Origin: Vibrio metschnikovii CIP 69.14
Lineage (GTDB): Bacteria > Pseudomonadota > Gammaproteobacteria > Enterobacterales > Vibrionaceae
DNA length: 64,000 nt
Assembly (NCBI RefSeq): GCF_000176155.1
Contig: NZ_ACZO01000007.1
Location: 186,001 to 250,000 of the forward strand
Reading direction: 5' to 3'
Part shown: positions 35,133-45,401 of the stretch, one piece after another
Layout: each line of letters starts with the position of its first letter
How positions within the stretch are numbered: the first letter of the stretch is position 1
The notes under the pieces: model-generated
Databases searched by the model: none
Seen by the model: only the letters and a program-made list of their open reading frames with translations
Told to the model about the DNA's origin: nothing
Translations under genes and position numbers: made by a program

Positions 35133-35146
35133 TTTCCTATAGGAAA
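35133..35146. promoter_or_regulatory. Perfect palindrome between the XRE-cupin gene and gcvH
   Basis: TTTCCTATAGGAAA is a perfect 14-bp palindrome in the divergent control region, 118 bp upstream of the regulator gene and about 195 bp upstream of gcvH. Its size and symmetry fit a dimeric XRE-type repressor. No glycine riboswitch elements were seen in this or the gcvT leader. Confidence 0.5.
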
Positions 35147-35339
35147 TTTTTAATTGATTGTTGATTTGGCAAGGGGTATGTTACCAACATGTTAGCCAAG
35201 CAATCGTTTGGTTCAATGACGCTCAATACCCTCAAAAAGAACAGATTGGCTCAATTCAGTGAGCAAGCACACAAAAGTTCTTTTTGAACTATTGCACACT
35301 CGCTCGGCGAGCGTTCGCTACCAATTTGGAGAAAAAACA

Positions 35340-35720
35340 ATGGATAAAACACTGAAGTTTACTGATAGCCATGAATGGGTGCGTGATAACGGCGACGGTA
35401 CCGTCACGATTGGAATTTCAGAACATGCCCAAGCGATGCTGGGTGATGTGGTGTTTGTTGAGTTGCCCGAGCTAGAGAGTGAATTTGACGCAGGAGATAA
35501 TTTTTCCTTGGTTGAATCGGTCAAAGCAGCATCTGACATTTATGCTCCAGTATCGGGCATGGTTATCGAAATTAACGAAGAACTATCCGATCGCCCAGAG
35601 CTGATCAATGAAGAACCTTATGACTCTGGCTGGATTGTTAAAATTAAAATGTCCGATGCTTCTGAACTCGATGATCTTAAAGATGCCGATGAATATCTGA
35701 CGTTGATTGAAGAAGATTAA
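35340..35720 (+). CDS. gcvH: Glycine cleavage system H protein
   Basis: The 126-residue protein carries the lipoyl domain with the attachment Lys in SLVESVKAASDIYAPVSG (near residue 64), the H-protein start TLKFTDSHEWVRDNGDGTV and the end SDASELDDLKDADEYLTLIE. The lipoyl arm shuttles the aminomethyl intermediate between P, T and L proteins. The ATG at 35340 has TTGGAG eight bases upstream; a longer frame from 35259 lacks homology. A short GC-rich hairpin (CGCTC/GAGCG near 35300-35312) lies in the leader. gcvP follows 189 bp downstream on the same strand. Confidence 0.96.
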   Translation: MDKTLKFTDSHEWVRDNGDGTVTIGISEHAQAMLGDVVFVELPELESEFDAGDNFSLVESVKAASDIYAPVSGMVIEINEELSDRPELINEEPYDSGWIVKIKMSDASELDDLKDADEYLTLIEED

Positions 35721-35729
35721 TTGATCAAC

Positions 35730-35784
35730 AAGCTGCCACCTAATGGGCTAAAGCCACCTGATATGGTGAAGACCAAGGCAGCTT
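35730..35784 (+). promoter_or_regulatory. Structured spacer between gcvH and gcvP
   Basis: AAGCTGCC and GGCAGCTT (8 bp) enclose an inner CACC/GGTG stem, and the outer stem is followed by TTCATC. It may be a partial terminator or RNA-processing site that sets the H to P ratio. No gene is supported in the 189-bp spacer. Confidence 0.35.
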
Positions 35785-35909
35785 TTCATCATAATTCTTA
35801 TTCACGACAACCCATTGATATCAATTATCCGTCAACGCTTATCGGTATAATTAGCGTTATCGAACATGATGGTAAGCCATACTACAGCTCTATCTATAGG
35901 TAAGGGAAA

Positions 35910-38774
35910 ATGACCGAGTTACTGCACCGCCTAAGCACACAAAACGAATTTATTGCACGCCATAACGGACCACGCGTCAATGATCAACAGACCATGTTAG
36001 CCACTATTCAGGCTTCGAGTCTTGATGCGCTAATTAACGAAACCGTCCCCGCTAATATTCGCTTAGAAGCCGCCCTTGATATTGGTGAGCCGCAAAGTGA
36101 AACCAACATGCTCGCGACGCTGAAAACCTTTGCTCAACAAAACCAGATTAAGCGTACTTTTATTGGTCAAGGTTACTACAATACGTTTACGCCTCACGTT
36201 ATTTTACGCAATGTACTCGAAAATCCTGGTTGGTACACGGCTTATACTCCTTATCAACCTGAAATCTCTCAAGGTCGCTTAGAGTCGCTGCTTAACTATC
36301 AACAGATGATCATCGACTTAACGGGTATGGAGATCGCAAACGCCTCATTATTAGATGAAGCGACAGCGGCCGCAGAAGCCATGGCGTTATGCCATCGCGC
36401 TGGTAAAAGCAAAAGTAACGTCTTTTTTGTCGCGGACGATGTCCATCCACAGACTATTGAAGTCATCAAAACCCGAGCTGGCTTCCTTGGTTTTGAAGTG
36501 AATGTCGCGCCTATCGAGAGTTTGGCGGAGCAAGAAGTGTTTGGCGCATTACTGCAATACCCAAATACTCGCGGTGAAGTGCGCGATTTGACTGCCATCA
36601 TCGAAAAAGCACATCACAATAAAACTTTAGTCACCGTCGCCACTGATTTGCTGGCCAGTGTACTGCTTAAACCGGCCGGAGAAATGGGTGCTGATGTCGT
36701 GATTGGTTCAGCACAGCGCTTTGGCGTACCAATGGGCTATGGTGGTCCACATGCCGCATTCATGGCCACTCGTGACGCCCATAAGCGCACCATGCCAGGT
36801 CGCGTGATTGGGGTTTCCATCGATGCCAAAGGCAATCAAGCGTTGCGTATGGCGATGCAAACTCGTGAGCAGCATATTCGCCGTGAAAAAGCCACCTCAA
36901 ATATTTGTACCGCACAGGCACTACTGGCGAATATGGCCGCTTTCTACGCGGTGTACCATGGTCCTGAAGGCCTTAAAACCATCGCTCGTAGAACCCATCA
37001 TTTAACAGCGATTCTTGCCGCCGGTTTAACCAAAGCGGGCTATGAGTTAGATCATCATAGCTTTTTTGATACGTTAACCATCAACACTGGTTCGGCAACA
37101 GAAAAGCTTTATCAGCAAGCGCAACTAGCCGGAATGAATCTACGTAAATCGGCGCAGCAAATTGGTATTAGCTTGGATGAAACGACGACGGTTGAAGATA
37201 TCAAAGCCCTATTTGATGTTTTTGACGTTAACGAAACGATTGACGATTTATCGACCGCCATTGCTGACAATGAATTTGCCGCGATTCCTGAATCTTGCCG
37301 CCGCCAATCAAGCTTCCTTACTCATCCTGTGTTCAACACGCATCATAGCGAAACGCAAATGCTGCGCTATATGAAGAAACTGGAAAATAAAGATTTCTCT
37401 TTGGCTCACGGTATGATTCCACTTGGCAGCTGCACCATGAAGCTTAATGCCACCGCTGAAATGATCCCAGTCACTTGGCCAGAATTTGGCGCATTACACC
37501 CCTTCGCCCCCAAAGAACAAGCGCAAGGTTACGCAGCATTAGCCAAAGATCTAAAACAAAAATTATGCGAAATCACCGGTTATGATGCCTTTTCACTGCA
37601 ACCAAACTCTGGCGCATCTGGTGAATACGCGGGTCTGATTGCTATTCAGCGTTATCACCAAAGCCGTGGTGAAGGACACCGCGATGTCTGTTTAATCCCA
37701 AGTTCGGCTCATGGTACTAACCCTGCGACCGCTTCCATGTTATCGATGAAAGTGGTGGTTGTGAAATGCGATAATAATGGTAACGTTGATCTGACTGATC
37801 TAGCGGCGAAAATCGATAAACATCGAGCGAACCTGTCTGCGATTATGATCACCTATCCTTCGACTCATGGTGTCTATGAAGAACAAGTACGCCAAGTGTG
37901 TGAAATGGTGCACCAAGCTGGCGGCCAAGTGTATCTCGATGGCGCCAATATGAATGCACAAGTTGGCCTCACCTCTCCCGGTTTTATTGGTTCAGATGTA
38001 TCGCACCTTAACCTACATAAAACCTTCTGTATTCCACACGGTGGCGGTGGTCCAGGTATGGGCCCTATTGGAGTAAAATCTCATTTAGCTCCGTTCTTAC
38101 CTGGGCATATTGAAGGCGGTATCGAAGGCACAGAATATGCCGTCTCTGCTGCGGATTTAGGCAGTGCCTCCATTTTGCCTATTTCGTGGGCTTATATCAC
38201 CATGATGGGAGCAACGGGATTAGAGCAAGCAACCAAGCTGGCGATTCTTAATGCCAACTATATTATGGAGCGCCTGCGTCCGCACTACTCTGTTTTATAT
38301 CGTGGTCATAATGGTCGAGTAGCCCATGAGTGCATTATCGATATTCGTCCATTAAAAGAGCAAAGCGGCATCAGTGAAGAAGATATCGCTAAGCGCTTAA
38401 TGGATTATGGCTTCCATGCGCCAACTATGTCGTTCCCGGTTGCGGGTACACTGATGGTTGAACCAACCGAATCTGAAAGCTTAGCTGAAATCGATCGTTT
38501 CTGTGAGGCGATGATCGCTATTCGCCAAGAGATAAACAAAGTGCAAACTGGCGAGTGGCCATTAGAAGATAACCCACTAGTCAATGCGCCGCACACGCAA
38601 GTCGATTTAACCGTTGAGCAATGGTCACATCCTTATTCTCGCGAAATCGCTTGTTTCCCATCAGAGCACAGCAAAACCACCAAGTACTGGCCAACCGTCA
38701 ATCGCGTCGACAACGTCTATGGCGATCGTAATCTGGTCTGTACCTGTCCAAGCATTGATAATTACGAAGAGTAA
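35910..38774 (+). CDS. gcvP: Glycine dehydrogenase (decarboxylating), P protein
   Basis: The 954-residue protein is a full-length fused P protein with both halves in one chain. The N-terminal half includes FIARHNGPR and [19 protein letters not shown]; the C-terminal half has the PLP-binding Lys in [20 protein letters not shown] near residue 705 and [20 protein letters not shown]. It decarboxylates glycine and passes the aminomethyl group to GcvH. A ribosome-binding site TAAGGGA precedes the ATG. With gcvT and gcvH the complex is complete apart from dihydrolipoamide dehydrogenase, which is shared with other complexes. A terminator follows. Confidence 0.98.
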   Translation: MTELLHRLSTQNEFIARHNGPRVNDQQTMLATIQASSLDALINETVPANIRLEAALDIGEPQSETNMLATLKTFAQQNQIKRTFIGQGYYNTFTPHVILRNVLENPGWYTAYTPYQPEISQGRLESLLNYQQMIIDLTGMEIANASLLDEATAAAEAMALCHRAGKSKSNVFFVADDVHPQTIEVIKTRAGFLGFEVNVAPIESLAEQEVFGALLQYPNTRGEVRDLTAIIEKAHHNKTLVTVATDLLASVLLKPAGEMGADVVIGSAQRFGVPMGYGGPHAAFMATRDAHKRTMPGRVIGVSIDAKGNQALRMAMQTREQHIRREKATSNICTAQALLANMAAFYAVYHGPEGLKTIARRTHHLTAILAAGLTKAGYELDHHSFFDTLTINTGSATEKLYQQAQLAGMNLRKSAQQIGISLDETTTVEDIKALFDVFDVNETIDDLSTAIADNEFAAIPESCRRQSSFLTHPVFNTHHSETQMLRYMKKLENKDFSLAHGMIPLGSCTMKLNATAEMIPVTWPEFGALHPFAPKEQAQGYAALAKDLKQKLCEITGYDAFSLQPNSGASGEYAGLIAIQRYHQSRGEGHRDVCLIPSSAHGTNPATASMLSMKVVVVKCDNNGNVDLTDLAAKIDKHRANLSAIMITYPSTHGVYEEQVRQVCEMVHQAGGQVYLDGANMNAQVGLTSPGFIGSDVSHLNLHKTFCIPHGGGGPGMGPIGVKSHLAPFLPGHIEGGIEGTEYAVSAADLGSASILPISWAYITMMGATGLEQATKLAILNANYIMERLRPHYSVLYRGHNGRVAHECIIDIRPLKEQSGISEEDIAKRLMDYGFHAPTMSFPVAGTLMVEPTESESLAEIDRFCEAMIAIRQEINKVQTGEWPLEDNPLVNAPHTQVDLTVEQWSHPYSREIACFPSEHSKTTKYWPTVNRVDNVYGDRNLVCTCPSIDNYEE

Positions 38775-38826
38775 TAAACCGTGACGGTCACTCGTCCCTA
38801 GTTCTGTGCTAATTTGAAAAATCAAT

Positions 38827-38850
38827 GGCGAGCTTAATGGCTCGCCTTTT
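38827..38850 (+). terminator. Terminator after gcvP
   Basis: GGCGAGC pairs with GCTCGCC across a 6-nt loop and is followed by TTTTA, about 50 bp after the gcvP stop. Confidence 0.85.
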
Positions 38851-38952
38851 ATCCTCTCTTATCAAGACAAACACTGTTAACACAAAGATTTCCTTGGTTT
38901 CACCTTGAGAAACTGAGACAATACAGCGTCAATTCCTACAAGATTATTATTC

Positions 38953-39189
38953 ATGAAACTGTTAGTTAGAAATTTATCCCGTACTACCACCGAACAAGAC
39001 ATCCGCGTTTTATTCTCCGCTTTTGGTGAAGTAAAAGCATGCAATCTAGTACTGGACCAAATCACAGGTCACTCAAAAGGCTTTGCATTTGTCGAAATGC
39101 CAAATCTCGAAGAAGCCAAACAAGCCATCGCGAATCTCAATTTAAGCGATGTCCATAAAAGCAAGATTCGTGTTAAAAAAGCCGATTAA
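38953..39189 (+). CDS. Small RRM-domain RNA-binding protein
   Basis: The 78-residue product is a single RNA-recognition motif. RNP2 is KLLVRNLS (residues 2-9) and RNP1 is KGFAFVEM (near residues 43-50), with the expected aromatic residues for stacking on RNA bases; the last strand is KSKIRVKKAD. Single-RRM proteins of this size occur in vibrios and cyanobacteria and are often cold-induced, which suits the cold-shock gene 310 bp downstream. The target RNAs are unknown. The ribosome-binding site is weak. Confidence 0.88.
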   Translation: MKLLVRNLSRTTTEQDIRVLFSAFGEVKACNLVLDQITGHSKGFAFVEMPNLEEAKQAIANLNLSDVHKSKIRVKKAD

Positions 39190-39501
39190 GCGTTTTTTAC
39201 ACAGCGTATACACAAGATATTAGGCGTTAAGCATACACCCTAACTCTTTGTTATTCATACACAAGCTCCCTAAAAACAATCAGACATGAAAAATAGTTCT
39301 CGCTATTTAGGATTCTGTGTGTATAGTTAAAGTTGGCTCTTACAGAAGAGTTGTTAATGTAAATTCAGTGTAAGTTTTGTTTTATACAAGTCGCGAAACC
39401 TTTCGTTAAACCTGTGTCAACTTCACCTAGATAGACCATTCAATAGCTTGCGTTATCAGCCAAAATTCATTCTATTAAATTTAAGATATTTAGAGGTAAC
39501 T
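39190..39501 (+). promoter_or_regulatory. Long leader region of the cold-shock gene
   Basis: These 312 bases contain no gene. The AT-rich right half (39340-39500) lies directly before the cold-shock protein start and probably holds its promoter and a long 5' leader, as is usual for cspA-like genes, whose leader RNA changes fold with temperature. No single strong hairpin or cold box could be picked out by eye. Confidence 0.35.
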
Positions 39502-39714
39502 ATGTCTGGTAAAACGACTGGTACAGTAAAATGGTTCAACGAAACTAAAGGTTTCGGTTTCATTTCTCAAGACAACGGCGGTAAAGACGTGTTTGTTCAC
39601 TTCAACTCCATTGTCTCTGATGGCTTCAAAACATTAGCTGAAGGTCAAAAAGTAAGCTTTAATGTTGAAGAAGGCAAAAAAGGTCCGCAAGCGACTGAAG
39701 TAACGCCTCTGTAA
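39502..39714 (+). CDS. CspA-family cold-shock protein
   Basis: The 70-residue protein has both nucleic-acid-binding motifs of the cold-shock domain, KGFGFISQ (RNP1) and DVFVHF (RNP2), preceded by [11 protein letters not shown]. It fits the standard length and binds single-stranded RNA and DNA as a chaperone. The start at 39502 is set by AGAGGTAAC upstream; a frame extending to 39448 adds residues without homology. It resembles CspA/CspE and cannot be assigned to one of them. A strong terminator follows. Confidence 0.95.
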   Translation: MSGKTTGTVKWFNETKGFGFISQDNGGKDVFVHFNSIVSDGFKTLAEGQKVSFNVEEGKKGPQATEVTPL

Positions 39715-39724
39715 GCTAAATTTC

Positions 39725-39753
39725 AAAACGCAGTGCTCTGCACTGCGTTTTAC
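39725..39753 (+). terminator. Terminator after the cold-shock gene
   Basis: AAAACGCAGTGC and GCACTGCGTTTT form a 12-bp perfect stem with a 3-nt loop, 11 bp after the stop codon. Confidence 0.92.
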
Positions 39754-39813
39754 TTCCCCCCTGCACTCTCGTTTATCCTCCGCTTATTGCAGTCTCACTT
39801 TATTAGGAAATCT

Positions 39814-39891
39814 ATGTCTAGAAGATCGACCAGACAACGTCAATGGTACAAATTGTCTCGCAAGAAAGAAGCTTTTTATAGCAACAAATAA
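39814..39891 (+). CDS. 25-residue basic small protein, uncharacterised
   Basis: An ATG at 39814 has AGGAAATCT directly upstream, an ideal ribosome-binding site, and opens 25 codons ending in TAA. The product begins MSRRSTRQRQWYKLSRKKEA and ends FYSNK, so it carries nine Arg/Lys residues, one Glu and several aromatics. It is too short for homology calls. Its composition suggests RNA, ribosome or membrane-surface binding. It follows the cold-shock terminator by about 60 bp, so it probably has its own promoter or arises from read-through. Coding status rests on the ribosome-binding site and the composition. Confidence 0.5.
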   Translation: MSRRSTRQRQWYKLSRKKEAFYSNK

Positions 39892-39955
39892 CTCTCCTTT
39901 GTCTTAATCTATTGCCTGTTATCCATGGCTCTGCTTAACCATCATACCTCCGATT

Positions 39956-39998
39956 AGCCTGCTGACATCATTAGTTCGTCAGCATGTAACGGAAGGCT
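39956..39998 (+). promoter_or_regulatory. Hairpin in the fhs leader
   Basis: TGCTGAC and GTCAGCA form a 7-bp stem with an 11-nt loop, flanked by AGCC and GGCT that can extend the fold. It lies about 110 bp before fhs. The conserved elements of ZTP or tetrahydrofolate riboswitches were looked for and not found. Confidence 0.3.
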
Positions 39999-40104
39999 GA
40001 GATGTCTCTTTTTACTATCAATCTCCTTTACAAGCATTTTTTACACGTTACTATCGCAGCAAAATGGTCTTCTTCACCCTATTTAGCCTTACTACGAGGG
40101 TTTT

Positions 40105-41844
40105 ATGCTGTCAGATAGTGAGATTTGCCGTACAACTCCCCTACAAAACATTGAGCTCATCGCTAAAAAAGCTGGCTTATTGACTGATGAATTTCACAGC
40201 CAAGGCTCTTATAAAGCCAAAGTTTCATTACATTGCTTACAACGCCTTAAAAATGTCTCTTCAGGAAAATTGATCTTAGTTACGGCCATTACTCCTACGC
40301 CACTTGGCGAAGGTAAAACGGTGAACACGATAGGCTTAGCACAAGGCCTTGCGCACTTAAATAAATCCGTTATCGCTTGTATCCGTCAACCCTCCATGGG
40401 ACCGATTTTTGGTGTCAAAGGCGGAGCGGCAGGTGGTGGCTATTCACAAGTTGCACCGATGGAAGAGCTCAACTTACATCTTACCGGTGATATTCATGCC
40501 GTAACTTCGGCGCATAACTTAGCCGCAGCAGCGATTGATGCCCGTCTATACCACGAAACTCGTCTTGGTTACGAAAATTTCTCCACACAGACAGGGTTAC
40601 CTGCACTGCGAATCGATCCTAAACGTATTGTTTGGAAACGAGTGGTCGATCATAACGATCGCGCCCTGCGTTACATCACTGTCGGCCGTAATCCTGAAGG
40701 CCAAACAACGAACGGCATTGAACGAGAAGACGGCTTTGATATTTCCGCCGCTTCTGAATTGATGGCGATTTTAGCGCTGGCGAAAAACTTAGCCGATTTA
40801 CGTCGCCGACTTGGTCAGATTATTCTCGCTTATGATCTCGATGGACAAGCGATCACCGCCGAAGATCTCAAGGTCGCGGGGGCTATGGCGGTTTGTATGA
40901 AAGACGCGATAATGCCAACGTTAATGCAAACCTTGGAGGGCGTTCCAACCCTCATTCACGCGGGTCCCTTTGCCAACATTGCCCATGGTAATTCATCGAT
41001 TATTGCTGATGAGATTGCCAGTAAGCTAGCGGATTATGCCGTGACAGAGGCTGGTTTTGGCTCTGATATGGGCTTTGAAAAAGCGTGTAATATTAAAGCC
41101 AATGTAGCTAATAGAGCCCCAGATTGTGCCGTTATCGTCGCAACTTTACGTGGAATTAAAGCTAATTCAGGGCTATTTGATCTGAAGCAAATAGACAGTC
41201 AGTTACTTTTTCAGCCCGACGACGCGGCACTGACCGCCGGCTTCACCAACTTACAATGGCATATTGATAATGTGAATCGCTATGGTATTCCAGCCGTGGT
41301 GGCCATCAATCGTTTTCCACAAGATAGCGAAGAAGAGCTTCAGCAACTACTTAGTTTGATTAAACGTCTACCTAATGATGTCAAAGTCGCCGTTTCAGAT
41401 GCCTTTTCTCAAGGAGGGTATGGCGCACTAGACCTTGCCCAGCAAGTCATCGCTCAATGCCAAAAAGCCACACATTTTAAACCTCTTTATCAAGCGCAAG
41501 ATTCACTGCTCAATAAGCTCACTGCGGTTGCGAAAAGTTATGGCGCAACGACCATCGAGCTTAGTGCACTGGCTAAGCAACAACTGGCCGAATTAGAAAC
41601 GCTACCTTGTCAGCATTTCTCCGTTTGTTTGGCTAAAAATCCGATGTCTCTCACCGGAGATCCAGCCATTAAGGGTGCGCCCAAAGCCTTTACTCTCACC
41701 ATTAGAGAGTTAAAACTATGTGCTGGTGCGGAATTCATTTATGCCTTATGTGGCAACGTGCTTACCATGCCCGGACTTCCAGCAAAACCCAGTTTTATGG
41801 CAATTGATCTCGATGATGATGGCAACATCATTGGTTTGAGTTAA
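40105..41844 (+). CDS. fhs: Formate-tetrahydrofolate ligase
   Basis: The 579-residue protein is a full-length Fhs. The P-loop is [20 protein letters not shown] near residues 65-84, followed by [37 protein letters not shown], and [17 protein letters not shown]. It uses ATP to join formate to tetrahydrofolate, giving 10-formyl-tetrahydrofolate for purine and formyl-Met synthesis. GAGG precedes the ATG. Position near gcvTHP and folE suggests a one-carbon neighbourhood. Many gammaproteobacteria lack fhs and rely on FolD alone, so its presence indicates use of formate. Confidence 0.97.
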   Translation: MLSDSEICRTTPLQNIELIAKKAGLLTDEFHSQGSYKAKVSLHCLQRLKNVSSGKLILVTAITPTPLGEGKTVNTIGLAQGLAHLNKSVIACIRQPSMGPIFGVKGGAAGGGYSQVAPMEELNLHLTGDIHAVTSAHNLAAAAIDARLYHETRLGYENFSTQTGLPALRIDPKRIVWKRVVDHNDRALRYITVGRNPEGQTTNGIEREDGFDISAASELMAILALAKNLADLRRRLGQIILAYDLDGQAITAEDLKVAGAMAVCMKDAIMPTLMQTLEGVPTLIHAGPFANIAHGNSSIIADEIASKLADYAVTEAGFGSDMGFEKACNIKANVANRAPDCAVIVATLRGIKANSGLFDLKQIDSQLLFQPDDAALTAGFTNLQWHIDNVNRYGIPAVVAINRFPQDSEEELQQLLSLIKRLPNDVKVAVSDAFSQGGYGALDLAQQVIAQCQKATHFKPLYQAQDSLLNKLTAVAKSYGATTIELSALAKQQLAELETLPCQHFSVCLAKNPMSLTGDPAIKGAPKAFTLTIRELKLCAGAEFIYALCGNVLTMPGLPAKPSFMAIDLDDDGNIIGLS

Positions 41845-42060
41845 CCAATAACATGATCAGCAAAAGCAATTTCTTCACTTTGTTGCTCTTTCTTGCTCTA
41901 TTTTACGTATAGATAACAGAGTCTTGATATTGTCGATAAGACACTACTGCTTAGCGTGCTTAAACAATGGTAATACACTCCGCTTTTTAGCACGACGGCC
42001 GTTTAAAATAGACAATAATCACCATCACTGGTCATCCAAATAAAATAGGTAAAGGGCAAG

Positions 42061-43185
42061 ATGAAGCGTTTTACAATATGGTTTTCCTCCAGCGTGCTAA
42101 CGCTATTGGTTCTATTCTCTATCACTACTCGAGCGAATAATCCGTCTTTATCCACAACAGAGTCGTCTTATACAATCGCGACTTTAGCGGGAGGATGCTT
42201 CTGGTGTACAGAGGCCGATTTAGAAAAACTCGAGGGCGTCGTCAATGTTGTCTCTGGTTACGCAGGTGGTACATTAGCAAACCCAACCTATCAGCAAGTA
42301 TCATCTGGAAAATCGGGACATATTGAGGTCATTCAAGTCACTTTTGATGATGATCTGGTCAGTTATGAACAAGTGTTGGATTATTTCTTACGCCACATCG
42401 ACCCAACAGACGCAAAAGGTTCGTTTATAGATCGTGGGCTACAATATCGACCAGCGATTTTCTACCATGATTTAATCCAAAAGCAGATCGCTCAACAGTT
42501 AATAAAACAAGTGGATGCTTTAGGTATTTATCAAAAGCCCCTGAATACTGAATTGATTGAGTACACCGAATTTTGGCCTGCGGAAGAGTACCATCAAGAT
42601 TTTTATAAAAAGAATCCGATTCGTTATAAATACTATCGTCATGCTTCAGGACGAGATCAATATTTAGACCAAATTTTTGGTCGTGAGCGTAATAAGAACC
42701 CCATCACATTACGTCAATTGATTGACAAATCGCTTGCAGAACAAAACATCAAAACCTACCACAAGCCATCGCCTGAAGAGATTCGGGCCAAGCTAACTGA
42801 TGTACAATATTATGTCACTCAGCAAGAAGGCACGGAAAGCGCTTTCAATAATGAATACTGGGATAATGATCAACGCGGTATTTATGTAGACATCGTCACT
42901 GGGGAACCACTCTTTTCGTCGCAAGATAAATTTCGCTCAGGAACAGGCTGGCCAAGCTTCACCAAGCCGATTAATTCAGCGTACATTATTACCAAAAGCG
43001 ATTTTCGTCTTTTCTATACCAGAACGGAAGTACGCAGTCGGTTCGGCGACTCACATCTTGGTCATGTCTTTAAGGACGGTCCGGCACCTACTGGCCTGCG
43101 TTACTGTATGAACTCTGCGGCAATGCGTTTTATTCCAGAAGAGAAAATGGCAGCGGAAGGATATGGCGATTATTTGCCCTTGTAG
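42061..43185 (+). CDS. msrAB: Fused periplasmic methionine sulfoxide reductase MsrA-MsrB
   Basis: The 374-residue protein has a signal peptide ([20 protein letters not shown], cleavage near RAN), an MsrA domain at about residues 40-190 and an MsrB domain at about 230-370. MsrA has the catalytic [12 protein letters not shown]; MsrB has GTGWPSF and the catalytic Cys in [11 protein letters not shown]. The zinc CxxC pairs common in MsrB are absent, which is normal for this fused branch. Together the domains reduce both S- and R-forms of methionine sulfoxide in secreted proteins. It resembles the PilB reductase of Neisseria without its thioredoxin-like domain, so electrons must come from another donor. 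Confidence 0.95.
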   Translation: MKRFTIWFSSSVLTLLVLFSITTRANNPSLSTTESSYTIATLAGGCFWCTEADLEKLEGVVNVVSGYAGGTLANPTYQQVSSGKSGHIEVIQVTFDDDLVSYEQVLDYFLRHIDPTDAKGSFIDRGLQYRPAIFYHDLIQKQIAQQLIKQVDALGIYQKPLNTELIEYTEFWPAEEYHQDFYKKNPIRYKYYRHASGRDQYLDQIFGRERNKNPITLRQLIDKSLAEQNIKTYHKPSPEEIRAKLTDVQYYVTQQEGTESAFNNEYWDNDQRGIYVDIVTGEPLFSSQDKFRSGTGWPSFTKPINSAYIITKSDFRLFYTRTEVRSRFGDSHLGHVFKDGPAPTGLRYCMNSAAMRFIPEEKMAAEGYGDYLPL

Positions 43186-43291
43186 CATGAATTGGGCTGA
43201 TATTGGACGAATAAGGTTGTTGCTCTACAACCCGAGAGATTGAGCTTAACTCGATAACGTCGTGTAATCTCATCACTCGCGCCAGCGGCAA

Positions 43292-43331
43292 ATAAAAAGC
43301 CCCCCATTATCTCTGATGAGAGGCTTTTTAT
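43292..43331. terminator. Bidirectional terminator between msrAB and folE
   Basis: ATAAAAAGCC and GGCTTTTTAT form a 10-bp stem with A runs on one side and T runs on the other, between convergent genes. The layout suits termination on both strands. Confidence 0.85.
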
Positions 43332-43353
43332 CTATTAACACCACAACGAGGTA

Positions 43354-44007
43354 TTAACGTAATCCATGCAAAAATTCGGCGCGGGTGGCAGGGTTAGATT
43401 TAAATATCCCCCCTAAAGCGGTCGTGGTGGTTACGCTTGTCGCGTCCATGACACCTCGAGACTTTACACAATAGTGGGTAGCGTCAATCGTTACCGCAAC
43501 ATCATCCGACTCAAGTAACGTCTGCAACGCAACTAAAATCTGTTGCGTTAAACGCTCTTGCACCTGAGGGCGCTGAGCAAAAAAACGTACAATGCGATTG
43601 ATTTTTGATAAGCCGATGATTTTACCACGTGGAATATAAGCGACCGCAGCTTTACCATCGATGGTCACTAAATGATGCTCACAGGTACTGGTCACGGTAA
43701 TATCCTTGACGCGTACCATTTCACTGACTTTCATTTTATTTTCAATGACGGTAATTTTTGGGAAGTTTTTATAATCAAGCCCAGAGAAAATTTCATCGAC
43801 ATACATTTTGGCAATCCGATGCGGTGTCTCTTGTAGACTATCATCCGCTAAATCTAGACCCAGAAGAGTTAAGACTTCACGCATATGAAATTCAATTTGC
43901 GCTTTTTTCTCTTCACGGCTAATTGCATTGGGTTGCATTGGCGTTTCCTGACCGCGGCTCTCTAGTGCTGCTTTCACTAACTGGGCGGATTCGCTCAAAA
44001 TTGACAT
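43354..44007 (-). CDS. folE: GTP cyclohydrolase I
   Basis: The 217-residue protein follows E. coli FolE closely: [32 protein letters not shown], the zinc ligands in [13 protein letters not shown] and [28 protein letters not shown] and [10 protein letters not shown]. It converts GTP to dihydroneopterin triphosphate, the first step of folate synthesis. It belongs to the classical zinc form (FolE1). It diverges from moeA over 150 bp. It adds a pterin-supply step to the nearby one-carbon genes. Confidence 0.97.
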   Translation of the reverse strand: MSILSESAQLVKAALESRGQETPMQPNAISREEKKAQIEFHMREVLTLLGLDLADDSLQETPHRIAKMYVDEIFSGLDYKNFPKITVIENKMKVSEMVRVKDITVTSTCEHHLVTIDGKAAVAYIPRGKIIGLSKINRIVRFFAQRPQVQERLTQQILVALQTLLESDDVAVTIDATHYCVKSRGVMDATSVTTTTALGGIFKSNPATRAEFLHGLR

Positions 44008-44157
44008 TTCCCCTACCTCTTCATTACCCCTCTCGAATGGCAGACAAGAATACTCGGATTTTTGAATAATTACATCCCTATTTTATGGGCGGACATTATT
44101 GTCATGCCCTTTCTGTGTTAAAGTACCGACAAAAATAACCACCATAGGATCAACAAT

Positions 44158-45393
44158 ATGGGCTGTTGTGATGCGCCGGGCTTAATGCCGATTGAAGATG
44201 CGCTGCATTCCATGCTTTCTCGTATTACCCCAGTGAATCAAACACAGCAACTTCCGCTTGCTGAAGCTCTGGGGTTTGTCTTAGCCGAAGATGTTCTCTC
44301 TCCGATTCCTGTGCCTCCTTTTGATAACTCAGCAATGGATGGCTATGCCATCAGACGCGCTGATATCGTCCATAATCAACCCTTGCCCGTAGCAGGAAAA
44401 TCGTTTGCAGGTCAACCATTTACTGGAGAGTGGCCACCACTGACCTGTATTCGGATTATGACTGGCGCACAAATTCCAATCGGTTGCGATGCGGTGATCA
44501 TGCAAGAGCAAGCGCAAGTCACCGAGCACGGTATTCAATTTTCTGTGAACCATGTTCAACCCAATGCCAACATTCGTCCGATGGGCGATGATATCGGACA
44601 CAATGATCTAGTCTTGCGCAAAGGTTCACGCTTAACCGTTCGTGATATCCCAATGATCGCGACTTTGGGTATCAGTCATGTGAACGTATTACGTAAACCT
44701 AAAGTCGCCTTTTTCTCTACCGGAGATGAACTAAAACCACTCGGTGAGACGCTCTCTGAAGGACAGATTTACGATAGCAATCGCTATGGTATTAAACCGT
44801 TGATTGAAAATTTTGGCTGCGAGGCTATCGATCTGGGGATCATCCCTGATTGCCCAGCGACATTAAAAGCAACCTTTAATCAAGCGCAACAGCTTGCGGA
44901 TGTCGTCGTCACATCTGGTGGCGTCAGTGTCGGCGAGGCTGATTACACCAAAGATATCCTTGCCGAACTTGGCGAAATCGGTTTTTGGAAGCTCGCGATA
45001 AAACCAGGTAAACCTTTTGCTTTTGGTCGATTAGAAAACGCTTGGTTTTGTGGTTTACCGGGAAACCCTGTATCGGCGATGCTGACCTTGTATGTTCTGG
45101 TGCAGCCTATGCTGGCCAAACTGGCAGGACACAGCGAATGGCAAGCGCCTCAGTCTATTCCAGCTCGAACTAAAAGTCCCTTCAAAAAATCGCCAGGCCG
45201 CACCGATTATCAGCGTGGTATTTATCACCTTGAAAATGGGCAGTTTGTCGTAGAAAGCACTGGTAATCAGAGTTCTGGCGCTTTTCGTTCAATGAGCCTT
45301 GCCAATTGTTTTGTGGTATTAGAGCAGGACCGCGGGCGAGTAGAAGCTGGTGAAATCGTGAATATTCAGTTGTTTAATGCCTGTTTATCTTAA
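44158..45393 (+). CDS. moeA: Molybdopterin molybdenumtransferase
   Basis: The 411-residue protein has exactly the length of E. coli MoeA. It shows PVPPFDNSAMDGYAIRRADI near residues 50-70, TGAQIPIGCDAVIMQEQ, STGDEL, the molybdopterin-site TSGGVSVGEADYTKD and GLPGNPVSAMLT. MoeA inserts molybdate into adenylated molybdopterin to finish the molybdenum cofactor. AGGATC precedes the ATG. It is followed 8 bp later by moeB, the usual vibrio/enteric operon. Confidence 0.97.
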   Translation: MGCCDAPGLMPIEDALHSMLSRITPVNQTQQLPLAEALGFVLAEDVLSPIPVPPFDNSAMDGYAIRRADIVHNQPLPVAGKSFAGQPFTGEWPPLTCIRIMTGAQIPIGCDAVIMQEQAQVTEHGIQFSVNHVQPNANIRPMGDDIGHNDLVLRKGSRLTVRDIPMIATLGISHVNVLRKPKVAFFSTGDELKPLGETLSEGQIYDSNRYGIKPLIENFGCEAIDLGIIPDCPATLKATFNQAQQLADVVVTSGGVSVGEADYTKDILAELGEIGFWKLAIKPGKPFAFGRLENAWFCGLPGNPVSAMLTLYVLVQPMLAKLAGHSEWQAPQSIPARTKSPFKKSPGRTDYQRGIYHLENGQFVVESTGNQSSGAFRSMSLANCFVVLEQDRGRVEAGEIVNIQLFNACLS

Positions 45394-45401
45394 GGAACAC
45401 C

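Noticed and set aside
35721..35903. 60-codon frame between gcvH and gcvP
   Set aside because: Starts immediately after the gcvH stop with no ribosome-binding site, and overlaps a structured RNA spacer; no family resemblance.
39892..40104. ZTP or tetrahydrofolate riboswitch before fhs
   Set aside because: Only a simple hairpin is present; the conserved loop sequences of either class are missing.
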